The notes under the pieces: generated by a model | Seen by the model: only the letters and a program-made list of their open reading frames with translations | What the model was told of the DNA's origin: nothing | Database searches by the model: none | Shown: piece after piece, positions 56,963 to 64,000 of the stretch | Position numbering within the stretch: position 1 is the first letter of the stretch | Layout of the letters: the number at the start of each line of letters is the position of its first letter | Translations under genes and position numbers: made by a program | DNA from: Ruegeria halocynthiae | Lineage (GTDB): Bacteria; Pseudomonadota; Alphaproteobacteria; Rhodobacterales; Rhodobacteraceae | Assembly (NCBI RefSeq): GCF_000743705.1 | Contig: NZ_JQEZ01000006.1 | Coordinates: 108,532 to 172,531, forward strand | Length of the DNA stretch: 64,000 nt | Reading direction: 5' to 3'

Positions 56963-57334
56963 ATGACCGCGCGATCCGTTCAAAGCTTGGTTTCCTTTCA
57001 CGCCGGGCAGGCGGCGGAACAGCAGGTAGCTGCGGATTACGAACGCCGCGGCTTTTCCATCGCGCATCGCCGCTGGCGCGGGGCGGGTGGTGAAATCGAC
57101 CTGATTGCGCGTGACGGTGACGGCGTGGTGTTCATCGAAGTCAAGAAAAGCACCAGCTTTGATAAGGCTGCCGCGCGGATCAACCGACGTCAGATGGATC
57201 GCATCTGCGCCTCTGCGGCCCAGTTTCTGGATGGGGAACCGGGCGGGCAACTGACAAATGTGCGCTTTGACGCAGCCCTGGTCGATGCGTCCGGTGCGGT
57301 TCAAATCATCGAAAACGCCTTTGGGCAGGTCTGA
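56963..57334 (+). CDS. YraN family (UPF0102) endonuclease-like protein
   Basis: 123 residues with the restriction-endonuclease-like pattern GGEIDLIARDGDGVVFIEVK (about 48-67). Biological role unresolved. It follows rsmI by 1 base, the usual rsmI-yraN pair. Confidence 0.9.
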   Translation: MTARSVQSLVSFHAGQAAEQQVAADYERRGFSIAHRRWRGAGGEIDLIARDGDGVVFIEVKKSTSFDKAAARINRRQMDRICASAAQFLDGEPGGQLTNVRFDAALVDASGAVQIIENAFGQV

Positions 57335-57395
57335 TCCCCATTGAACCCATGGCCCTGCTGGGCCATGTATCTGGCGTGAAACTGAGGGACACGCC

Positions 57396-58328
57396 ATGAA
57401 AATCGCCTTTCAGATGGACCCGATCGGGGCCGTGGATATCAACGCAGACAGCTCATTCCGTTTGGCAGAAGAGGCGCAGGCGCGCGGGCACACGCTGTTT
57501 TTCTACAGTCCGGATCAGCTGGCCTATCAAGAGGGGCGGATCACCGCGCGCGGTCAGGACATGACGGTTCAGCGCGTGGCGGGTAACCCGGCCGAACTGG
57601 GCCCAGAGCGCGAAGTCGATCTGGCCGAGTTTGACGTGATCTGGCTGCGTCAGGATCCCCCATTCGATATGCATTACATTACGGCGACCCACCTGCTTGA
57701 CCGGCTGAAAGGGCAGGCGTTGGTGGTGAATGATCCGTTCTGGGTGCGGAACTACCCCGAAAAACTGTTGGTTCTGGACTTTCCCGACCTGACCCCGCCG
57801 ACGACGATTGCGCGCGACCTGCAGACCATCAAGGCGTTCAAGGAAAAACACGGCGATATCATCCTCAAACCGCTGTACGGCAATGGGGGTGCGGGCGTGT
57901 TCCGGCTGGAGGCCAATGACCGCAACCTGACCTCTCTGCATGAGCTGTTCACCGCCTTCTCACGCGAGCCGCTGATCGTGCAGAAATTCCTGCCCGACGT
58001 CAGCAATGGCGACAAACGCGTGATTCTGGTGGATGGAGAGCCGGTGGGCGCGATCAACCGGGTTCCGGCAAAAGGCGAGACACGGTCAAACATGCATGTG
58101 GGCGGTCGTCCCGAAAAGGTCGGGTTGACAGAGCGCGATCTTGAGATTTGCGCCGCAATCGGACCGTTGCTGAAAGAAAAAGGTCAGATTTTCGTCGGGA
58201 TCGACGTGATCGGAGATTACCTGACCGAAATCAACGTCACCTCGCCGACCGGTATTCAGGAATTGGAGCGGTTCGACGGTGAGAATATCGCCGAGAAAAT
58301 CTGGCAGGCGATCGAAGCCAAGCTTTAA
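57396..58328 (+). CDS. gshB: Glutathione synthetase
   Basis: 310 residues, ATP-grasp enzyme that adds Gly to gamma-Glu-Cys. Start [19 protein letters not shown], the ATP-grasp loop [18 protein letters not shown] and C-terminal [18 protein letters not shown]. Ends overlapping the comM stop tail to tail by 4 bases. Confidence 0.95.
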   Translation: MKIAFQMDPIGAVDINADSSFRLAEEAQARGHTLFFYSPDQLAYQEGRITARGQDMTVQRVAGNPAELGPEREVDLAEFDVIWLRQDPPFDMHYITATHLLDRLKGQALVVNDPFWVRNYPEKLLVLDFPDLTPPTTIARDLQTIKAFKEKHGDIILKPLYGNGGAGVFRLEANDRNLTSLHELFTAFSREPLIVQKFLPDVSNGDKRVILVDGEPVGAINRVPAKGETRSNMHVGGRPEKVGLTERDLEICAAIGPLLKEKGQIFVGIDVIGDYLTEINVTSPTGIQELERFDGENIAEKIWQAIEAKL

Positions 58329-59001
58329 GACGCGACCCTGGCGCTTATGCGAAAGCTCAGCGCCTCGGCCACATGGGGGCGGCGAACGTCCGGTGCGCCC
58401 TCAAGATCGGCAATTGTGCGCGCCACCCGCAGAATGCGGTGAAAGGCGCGCGCAGACAGGCCAAAACGCTCGGCGGCCTTCAGCAGCAATTCTTTGCCTT
58501 CTGCGTCCGGGGCGGCAATTTCCTCAAGCACGCTGCCTTCGACATCTGCGTTCTGGCGGGTTGCGGGTGTATCGCAGAACCGCGCGGCCTGAATGGCGCG
58601 GGCCTGTTCAACGCGGGCGGCAACAGTGGCAGAACTGTCGCCTGAAGGCGGCAGATCAAGATCGGTGAACCCGACCGGCGGCACCTCGATCCTAAGGTCG
58701 AACCGATCCATCAATGGACCTGAAATCCGGCCCAGATAGTCTTCGCCACAAACGGGCGCGCGCGAGCAGGCGCGGGCGGGGTCGGTCAGATATCCACATT
58801 TACAAGGGTTGGCGGCGGCCACCAGCATGAACCGGCAAGGATATTTCACGTGGGCATTCGCGCGCGCGACCATGACTTCGCCGGTTTCAATCGGCTGGCG
58901 CAGGGTCTCAAGAACGGTGCGGGGGAATTCGGGGAATTCGTCCATGAACAGAACGCCGTTGTGGGCCAATGAAATTTCACCCGGTTTGGCACCTTTGCCG
59001 C
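58325..59001 (-). pseudogene. comM: comM (yifB), C-terminal part cut by transposon
   Basis: About 225 codons of the ComM Mg-chelatase-like AAA+ protein: reading inwards, GKGAKPGEISLAHNGVLFMD (Walker B at its end) then the C-terminal domain (FHRILRVARTIADLEGAPD; RPHVAEALSF). About 280 N-terminal residues, including Walker A, are missing because the frame stops matching at 59001, where the transposon end begins. ComM is a helicase used in natural transformation; its function here should be lost. The rest should lie beyond the element, outside the window. Confidence 0.9.
58997..59001. repeat. Likely 5-bp target site duplication, GCCGC
   Basis: The five bases abutting the element's terminal TGT. 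Tn7-type elements duplicate 5 bp. In Acinetobacter comM insertions I recall ACCGC at this position, so the site looks equivalent. The second copy should be past the far end, outside the window. Confidence 0.5.
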
Positions 59002-59058
59002 TGTAAAAAGTGAAAGGGGCAAAGAATGAAAGACACGGGAAACAGTGGTTTTGCCGGC

Positions 59059-59130
59059 ATTTCTAAATTGGAAGTCGGGAAGAACGAAGCGAAGTGCGGT
59101 GCAACGCATCGCAAAATTTCTAAGTTGGAA
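59059..59130 (+). repeat. Spaced repeats at the transposon end
   Basis: ATTTCTAAATTGGAA (59059-59073) and ATTTCTAAGTTGGAA (59116-59130) match at 14 of 15 bases, 57 bp apart. The terminal AAAAAGTGAAAG (59004-59015) is a weaker third match. This is the pattern expected of TnsB/TniA binding sites. Confidence 0.6.
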
Positions 59131-59133
59131 AGA

Positions 59134-59919
59134 ATGCGTGCTGTTAAACAAGATGTACAGAGCGTCGCTGAGCACTATGCTGACGAGATGATGAAAGCTG
59201 TTGAAGATTTTAGCCACACCTTCCGCGAAGAAAAAAATAGAGTCAGAACAAGTCACCGTGCAGTTACAGGCTGGTTACGGGATCGAAGTAACAGATCGCT
59301 TCACCACACGTCTCTACTTGAACGAGATTTTTGTTTTCTTTGCCTTTTTCACCAAGCGGTGGAACACCTGTACGAACAGCCCCTGACGATCACTGGTCGT
59401 GACTCAAATGGCAAAATTCGAAGTTACACTCCAGACTTTCTGGTGGAATTCAAAACTGGCTCTGGGGCGTCCAAGCGATGTTTGGTCGAAGTCAAACCTA
59501 CGTCAGATCTAGAGAATGCGGACTCTGGGCTTCGAGAGCGGTTGGACTTGGGGAAACGTTGGGCTGCCGTCAATGGCTTCATGTTTGAAGTTGTTACGGA
59601 ATCTCAGATTAGAAATGCTGTCCTTTCTAATGTGGTCGCTGTTTTACCGTTTCGCTTCTACGACCCAGACATCGCAGTCCAATTCGACATACAGGTCAAA
59701 GTAGCGAACTCGCCAGGGTTGACTGTAGCTGAGCTCACAGATCAAATCGTTGGGCCACATTTGCCAAAAGACATTGTATTGAGAGAGATTTGGATCACTA
59801 TCGCTTGCGGTTTGGTTCACTTTGACGTGGCAAAAACTCTGTCGCCAAACACGGCGTTGTTCGAATACCCTGTTTGGACAGATGATGATCTGTTTTTTGC
59901 GAGGGATGGTGAGCTGTAG
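59134..59919 (+). CDS. tnsA: TnsA-like endonuclease
   Basis: Cuts the 5' ends of the element so that it moves by cut-and-paste together with TnsB. 261 residues from ATG 59134, chosen because it lies just after the last end repeat with GGAA upstream; the frame is open back to 59026, across the repeats. The nuclease triad is visible as Glu in LLERDFCFLCLF, Asp in YTPDFLVEF and Glu-x-Lys in CLVEVKPT. A C-terminal winged-helix-like half follows. Overlaps tnsB by 14 bases. Confidence 0.85.
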   Translation: MRAVKQDVQSVAEHYADEMMKAVEDFSHTFREEKNRVRTSHRAVTGWLRDRSNRSLHHTSLLERDFCFLCLFHQAVEHLYEQPLTITGRDSNGKIRSYTPDFLVEFKTGSGASKRCLVEVKPTSDLENADSGLRERLDLGKRWAAVNGFMFEVVTESQIRNAVLSNVVAVLPFRFYDPDIAVQFDIQVKVANSPGLTVAELTDQIVGPHLPKDIVLREIWITIACGLVHFDVAKTLSPNTALFEYPVWTDDDLFFARDGEL

Positions 59920-61603
59920 TTTGTCTGAGAAAGCCGAAATAACGTCGATAGCAACTGACAAATGGAACCGAGCAGTCAAGGTGAAGGAGGCCGTCGAGTC
60001 CTTACTTGCGTTGGAAAATAGAACGGCGGAAGATGTTGCGCGTGTAGCGAAGTCCTTAGGCCTATCAATGTCTTGGGTGTACAATTTGATGAGGCGCTAC
60101 GAAAGCGACAGAACAGTTTCCGCCTTGGTCCCGGCAATACCAAATGGAGGTCGCGGAAAAAGTCGCCTTGCTCCGGAAATCAATGATTTAGTTCTCTCAG
60201 CTATCGATGACCTCTATTTGAGCCAGCAAAAAATCAAGCCATACCAAGTCATTAGGGAAGTACAAATTCGTTGTAGACGAATTGGTGTAAAGCCTCCCTC
60301 AGATTCAGCCATTAGAGCGAGACTTAACGCTGTCACTGGACGAGAGCGTGTAAAGAAACGGCAGGGCTGGCGGGCCGCCCGCGATAAGTTTGACCCTACA
60401 ACAGGACGGTTTCCAGAGCCCAAATGGCCCTTGAGCGTAGTCCAGATCGACCATTCTCCTACGGACGTAATCCTGGTTGATGAACAGGATAGACTACCAA
60501 TTGGTAGAGCATACTGTACTGCCGCCATAGATGTTTTCAGTCGTGCTATCATCGGCTTTTGCCTGTCGCTGGAGCCGCCGAGCGCAACTACAGTGGGTCT
60601 TACTCTTGCTCATGCGGCGATGCCGAAACAAGCTTGGCTTGATGCAAAGGGCATCAAAGCAACATGGCCGATGTTTGGAAAACCAGATTCCATTCACGTC
60701 GACAATGGTGCGGATTTTCGTAGCCAGGCTTTGAAAAGAGGATGTGAAGAGCACGGCATCTCAATTACTTTTCGTCCGGTTAGGCACCCAAAATTCGGCG
60801 GCACGGTCGAGCGTCTTTTCCGAACACTTATGCAAGAAGTTCACAAAATACCGGGTACAACATTTTCCAACGTTGTCGAAAAAGGGGAATACAATTCGTC
60901 GAAAACAGCATCCATGACCTTGAGCGAATTGGAGCGATTTCTAGTCAAATTCGTTACCGAAGTTTACCATGAGAGAGTGCACACCTCACTCGAAAAAAGC
61001 CCGCGAGTTGCCTACGAAAATGGGATTTTTGGAACATCGAACACAGTCGGCAGGGGGGCTCCTGCGACCCCGAAGGACCCAAGGCGTTTTCTGATCGACT
61101 TTCTTCCGATTGAGACACGGACCATTCAGCGGTATGGCTTCTCCCTCGATCGAGTGCAGTACTTCGACGATGTTCTGCGACCATACATCGACAACGAAGA
61201 CAAAAGAAAATTCATGATCCGGAGAGATCCGAGAGACATTTCAAAGATATTCTTCTTTTGCCCTGACAATAATGACTATTTTGAAATTCCGTACCGGAAC
61301 ATATCTAACCCTAGCATTAGCTTGTGGGAGTTGAGAGCTTGCAGGCAAAGACTGCGCGAGCAGGGTGACGCGCATGTCGATGAACAACGTATTTTCGCGG
61401 CGTACGAGGAGATGCAGGAAGAAATCTCCAAGTCGCTGAAAGCGACAAAAAGCACCCGAAGAAATAGAGAACGCAAACTGCGCTTGGGAGACGGCTTGAA
61501 AGCTGAATCGACCGCTTCAGAATATCGACAAGACATCTCCAAGAAGGTGGAGCACGAACCCATATCTTTCGATGACAAGTTTGATGATATAGAACATTGG
61601 TAG
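59906..61603 (+). CDS. TnsB/TniA-like DDE transposase
   Basis: 565 residues from ATG 59906 (GTG 59909 and TTG 59921 are alternatives). N-terminal helix-turn-helix (AEDVARVAKSLGLSMSWVYN), then the rve catalytic core with Asp in VVQIDHSPTDV, Asp in SIHVDNGADFRS and Glu in FGGTVERLFRT, and the Mu-transposase C-terminal region. It cleaves the 3' ends and joins them to target DNA. The basic C-terminal tail (about 520-565) probably contacts TnsC. Confidence 0.9.
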   Translation: MVSCSLSEKAEITSIATDKWNRAVKVKEAVESLLALENRTAEDVARVAKSLGLSMSWVYNLMRRYESDRTVSALVPAIPNGGRGKSRLAPEINDLVLSAIDDLYLSQQKIKPYQVIREVQIRCRRIGVKPPSDSAIRARLNAVTGRERVKKRQGWRAARDKFDPTTGRFPEPKWPLSVVQIDHSPTDVILVDEQDRLPIGRAYCTAAIDVFSRAIIGFCLSLEPPSATTVGLTLAHAAMPKQAWLDAKGIKATWPMFGKPDSIHVDNGADFRSQALKRGCEEHGISITFRPVRHPKFGGTVERLFRTLMQEVHKIPGTTFSNVVEKGEYNSSKTASMTLSELERFLVKFVTEVYHERVHTSLEKSPRVAYENGIFGTSNTVGRGAPATPKDPRRFLIDFLPIETRTIQRYGFSLDRVQYFDDVLRPYIDNEDKRKFMIRRDPRDISKIFFFCPDNNDYFEIPYRNISNPSISLWELRACRQRLREQGDAHVDEQRIFAAYEEMQEEISKSLKATKSTRRNRERKLRLGDGLKAESTASEYRQDISKKVEHEPISFDDKFDDIEHW

Positions 61604-62496
61604 AAAACCTTTCCCACCTGCATCCAACGACGCGGAAATTAATCTCCGGATCGGATGATGATCGCTTCGCTGACTTAGATAGATCCAAATGGATCGGCTA
61701 CCCTGCTGCCAATGCAGCACTTCAGAAGCTAGAGTATTTGCTTGCCCTTCCTAAGACGCACCGGATGCCCAATTTGATTGTCTGTGGTCACACAAACAGC
61801 GGCAAAACGATGATCATCAAACGTTTTTTGAAAGCTCATCCGGCGACGGATCAGGTGGAGGAGGATGCTGCCAATGTCCCAGTGCTGGCTGTTCAAATGC
61901 CAATTTCACCTGAACCTCGAAGATTCTATTGCGCATTGCTTTCTTCATTGTTTGCCAGCTTCAGATCGACCGACACAATCGCCAACTTGGAAGCTCAAGC
62001 ATTGAACCTGATGAGGTCGTGCGGCGTCAGGCTGTTAGTTATTGATGAACTCCACAATATGTTGTCAGGACGCAATGACCATCAGAGACAGTTTTTGAAC
62101 TTGCTCAGATATTTGGGCAATGAATTGAGTATCCCCATTGTGGCTCTTGGCATTCAATCCGCACTTCGAGGCATTCAAATCGACGAACAACTTGCCAACC
62201 GGTTTGAGCCATTTGTTTTGCAAAGGTGGACTGCAAACAGAGACCTGTATCGACTTTTGAATAGTATCGAAAGCCTATTGCCACTGAGATACCCTTCGAG
62301 GCTTAGTGAACCAAAAACAGCCGAGTTGATACTGGCACTGTCCGAAGGAACGATTGGGGAAATCATGTTGTTGCTCAGGGCGTCGGCCAGATTTGCGATT
62401 TCCTCTGGCATAGAGAAAATTGATCAAGAAACTTTCCACTCTTGCGGATATGTATCGCCGGCCGCGCGGAGGATTGCTTCCAAGAGCCTTGGGTGA
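61597..62496 (+). CDS. TnsC/TniB-like AAA+ ATPase
   Basis: 299 residues, TTG start 61597 overlapping the transposase end by 7 bases. Walker A VCGHTNSGKTMIIKRF (about 67-82), Walker B LLVIDELHNMLSGRN (about 148-162), and the TniB-type C-terminal helical part. It links target choice by TniQ to transposase activation. Confidence 0.9.
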   Translation: MVENLSHLHPTTRKLISGSDDDRFADLDRSKWIGYPAANAALQKLEYLLALPKTHRMPNLIVCGHTNSGKTMIIKRFLKAHPATDQVEEDAANVPVLAVQMPISPEPRRFYCALLSSLFASFRSTDTIANLEAQALNLMRSCGVRLLVIDELHNMLSGRNDHQRQFLNLLRYLGNELSIPIVALGIQSALRGIQIDEQLANRFEPFVLQRWTANRDLYRLLNSIESLLPLRYPSRLSEPKTAELILALSEGTIGEIMLLLRASARFAISSGIEKIDQETFHSCGYVSPAARRIASKSLG

Positions 62497-63515
62497 ATGA
62501 AACTGGCGGCATAGGGTTGTCTGGAAAATACTTGCCGTTTCACCCGGCCCCCATGGCGGAAGAATTGTTTTCATCATGGCTATACCGTGTTGCAAAGGGC
62601 AACCACCCTAAACTTCATACATTTTGCCACCTAAACTGGCCGAAGAGGCAGATTTGGACACGGGACATTGATCAATGTGCGGATAAGGATCTTGTAAGAG
62701 ATCTAGCCGAGTTGACGGGTACATTGCCCTCGGATGCCCAAAAAACTCTGCTCTCATCGTTCCAGGGAAGTCTGTTTGAAAAGCACCAGCCCAACGGTAG
62801 AACACTTGGTATTTTACCGTTGGGTGTGTTCCATAGGCTGAGAAAAAGGTATGGGCAGCAATATTGCCCACGTTGTCTAGCGAATGATCGGGTGCCCTAC
62901 TTTCGAAAAAGCTGGCGCTTGACACATGTAACTTCTTGCCTCGAACACGGGATACGATTGGTTGATCGATGCGATGACTGCGGAGCTCCCATAATTTTTT
63001 TCAGAGGTGATATGCTTGTGTGTCACAACTGCGGATTCGATCTTCGGTGCGCTAGTCGTTTCATAGCGGGAACTCAGGTAAAGTGGTTTGAGGCAAGGAA
63101 TAGACTGGCATTGCAGCGCGGCTATACTTGGCTTGGTTCAAACAAGATCGAAGTCTCGATAGCCTACTTTGATATCATCCGGCAGTTACTCCGCATACTG
63201 TCCTTTGGTGCTAGATCGCAAGGCTTGCGAGAAACAGTTGCAAAGCGGTTTGGCGGGGATCCGTCTCCCATCAAGGAAGATGAAAAAACCACTGCCAGAA
63301 AGTTTGAGCACCTATCAACGCACTCGAGATACCGCATCACTGAATTGTTGTCTCCACTCGTGCAGCACTGGCCTGAAGCCTTCATCGATACCTGTCAGGC
63401 GAGTAGAAATTTTTCATCTCAATTGCTAAAAGATATGCCTTTTGTTCGTTACCATCTTTGGATGATAGCTAAGAATGAGTTGTCAGGCTCTCCTGTCCAC
63501 CCAGATCGTCGGTGA
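62493..63515 (+). CDS. tniQ: TniQ family target-site protein
   Basis: 340 residues from GTG 62493, whose GTGA overlaps the tnsC stop; the frame is open 17 codons further upstream. The TniQ start LPFHPAPMAEELFSSWLYR is clear. A zinc-finger series follows: CPRC, then TSCLEHGIRLVDRCDDCGAP, then CHNCGFDL. Shorter than Tn7 TnsD (about 500). As the only target selector seen, it may recognise comM DNA directly, or a second TniQ may lie further along. Confidence 0.88.
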   Translation: MNETGGIGLSGKYLPFHPAPMAEELFSSWLYRVAKGNHPKLHTFCHLNWPKRQIWTRDIDQCADKDLVRDLAELTGTLPSDAQKTLLSSFQGSLFEKHQPNGRTLGILPLGVFHRLRKRYGQQYCPRCLANDRVPYFRKSWRLTHVTSCLEHGIRLVDRCDDCGAPIIFFRGDMLVCHNCGFDLRCASRFIAGTQVKWFEARNRLALQRGYTWLGSNKIEVSIAYFDIIRQLLRILSFGARSQGLRETVAKRFGGDPSPIKEDEKTTARKFEHLSTHSRYRITELLSPLVQHWPEAFIDTCQASRNFSSQLLKDMPFVRYHLWMIAKNELSGSPVHPDRR

Positions 63516-63573
63516 ACAACAGCCTTGGATTTGGTTGCTGTGTGTTGTGGGACCCTGCGACAAAAACAACAGC

Positions 63574-63603
63574 ACACCTTACTTAGAAAGACCGATAAGG
63601 TGT
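63574..63603. repeat. Hairpin between tniQ and the IS element
   Basis: Perfect 8-bp stem ACACCTTA / TAAGGTGT with a 14-base loop, 58 bases past the tniQ stop, no T-run. Could be a terminator remnant or part of a small RNA. Confidence 0.4.
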
Positions 63604-63614
63604 AGTGGTTCAGA

Positions 63615-64000
63615 TGTGATCTGACAGTTGGCCGTTTTTCCGGCGGCGTCTGTCAGGTCAAGTTTGGTTCAGGAACTTTTCCTTCCAGATCTCTTTGCCC
63701 TCGATCATGGTCTGGAACGGCGTTCTGCCGCAACACATTTTGCCCTGATGAGTGCGCTCGTGGTTGTAGTGGTGCAGCCATTCGTCCAGATCGGCTTGCA
63801 GCGTGTCGATGCTGTCGTAGAGCTTCTTGCGGAACGCGACCTGATAAAACTCCTGCAACACCGTCTTGTGGAACCGCTCGCAGATGCCGTTCGTCTGGGC
63901 CGATTTGACCTTTGTCCTGGTGTGGTCGATGTCATTTTTTTCCAGGAAGAGCTGGAAATCATGCTTGTCGGCACGTCCGCAGAACTCGGTGCCCCGGTCG
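63615..64000 (-). mobile_element. IS481-family insertion sequence, partial
   Basis: Begins TGTGATCTGACAG at 63615, with inverted CTGACAG (63621-63627) and CTGTCAG (63650-63656) near the end, 43 bases before the transposase stop. The element continues past the window. It lies next to the Tn7-like core genes. Confidence 0.65.
63658..64000 (-). CDS. IS481-family transposase, C-terminal part
   Basis: About 113 codons, open to the window edge. DRGTEFCGRADKHDF carries the second catalytic Asp and NGICERFHKTVLQEFYQV the Glu; then YDSIDTLQADLDEWLHHYN and ERTHQGKMCCGRTPFQ, which is diagnostic. Reading on the minus strand towards 63658. Confidence 0.85.
   Translation of the reverse strand, partial: DRGTEFCGRADKHDFQLFLEKNDIDHTRTKVKSAQTNGICERFHKTVLQEFYQVAFRKKLYDSIDTLQADLDEWLHHYNHERTHQGKMCCGRTPFQTMIEGKEIWKEKFLNQT

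Larger units (their letters stand above)
59002..64000 (+). mobile_element. Tn7/Tn6022-like transposon inserted in comM (one end, core genes)
   Basis: Starts TGTAAAAAGTGAAAGG at 59002 directly against comM codons and carries tnsA, tnsB/tniA, tnsC/tniB and tniQ in one tight operon. The nearer end has spaced repeats consistent with transposase-binding sites. The far end is not in the window; an IS481-family element at about 63615 sits inside or beside it. No Cas genes or tnsE are present here. Lower G+C than the flanking chromosome. Confidence 0.85.

Noticed and set aside
63705..63974. Ser/Arg-rich frame overlapping the IS transposase
   Set aside because: Wrong phase of the IS481 transposase, whose catalytic motifs are in the other frame.
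59002..64000. Possible CRISPR-associated transposon
   Set aside because: No cas genes or repeat-spacer array between 59002 and 64000; only tnsA, tnsB, tnsC and tniQ are seen, so there is no support in this window.

Overview
The window is chromosomal DNA of an alphaproteobacterium, almost certainly Rhodobacteraceae (Roseobacter/Ruegeria type). This rests on the high G+C, the protein sequences, and a gene order I recall from Rhodobacter sphaeroides, where lpd, suc, mdh, mcl2, mch, sdh, ecm and ccr are also neighbours. No rRNA, tRNA or CRISPR array was seen.

Layout. 1-2579: end of ftsE, then ftsX, plsC and a PPOX flavoprotein. 2581-17722: TCA block on the minus strand (mdh, sucC, sucD, sucA, sucB, lpdA), with small accessory genes wedged between the enzymes. 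17893-21266: malyl-CoA thioesterase (mcl2), nnrU-like, DUF1737, mesaconyl-CoA hydratase and a DUF1194 protein. 21465-26978: sdhCDA and sdhB, split by two opposite-strand glycan-type genes. 27067-28937: small ORFs, deoD and an H-NS family gene. 29053-33951: ethylmalonyl-CoA mutase, a PlsB-like acyltransferase and crotonyl-CoA carboxylase/reductase. 34158-35755: a small ORF plus a luxR-luxI quorum-sensing pair. 35816-58328: housekeeping genes, namely helicase, SDR, sulfite-type exporter, a BMP/nucleoside-type ABC importer, rimI-tsaB-nfuA, ilvE, trpS, murJ, glnD, a LpoA-like lipoprotein, rsmI, yraN and gshB. 58325-64000: a comM (yifB) gene cut by a Tn7/Tn6022-like transposon carrying tnsA, tnsB/tniA, tnsC/tniB and tniQ, followed by an IS481-family element that runs off the window.

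How it works together. The central 30 kb joins the oxidative TCA cycle to the ethylmalonyl-CoA pathway for acetyl-CoA assimilation: Ccr and Ecm make the branched C5 and C4 acyl-CoAs, Mch hydrates mesaconyl-CoA, Mcl2 releases malate from malyl-CoA, and the Suc, Sdh and Mdh enzymes process succinyl-CoA and malate. Two far-apart promoters (sucC and sdhC) carry the same pair of GTGATCAC palindromes exactly 21 bp apart, about 110 bp before the start codon, which suggests one regulator for both operons. A perfect TTAA-N7-TTAA (CtrA-type) box precedes the quorum-sensing operon.

Most noteworthy: the comM-targeted transposon; an in-frame scar joining 45 codons of sucD to the last codons of sucC between the intact genes, best read as the remnant of a tandem sucC-cargo-sucD duplication; the shared TCA operator; the split sdh operon; a rhomboid lacking its catalytic residues; and a small lipoprotein gene with an in-frame amber codon.
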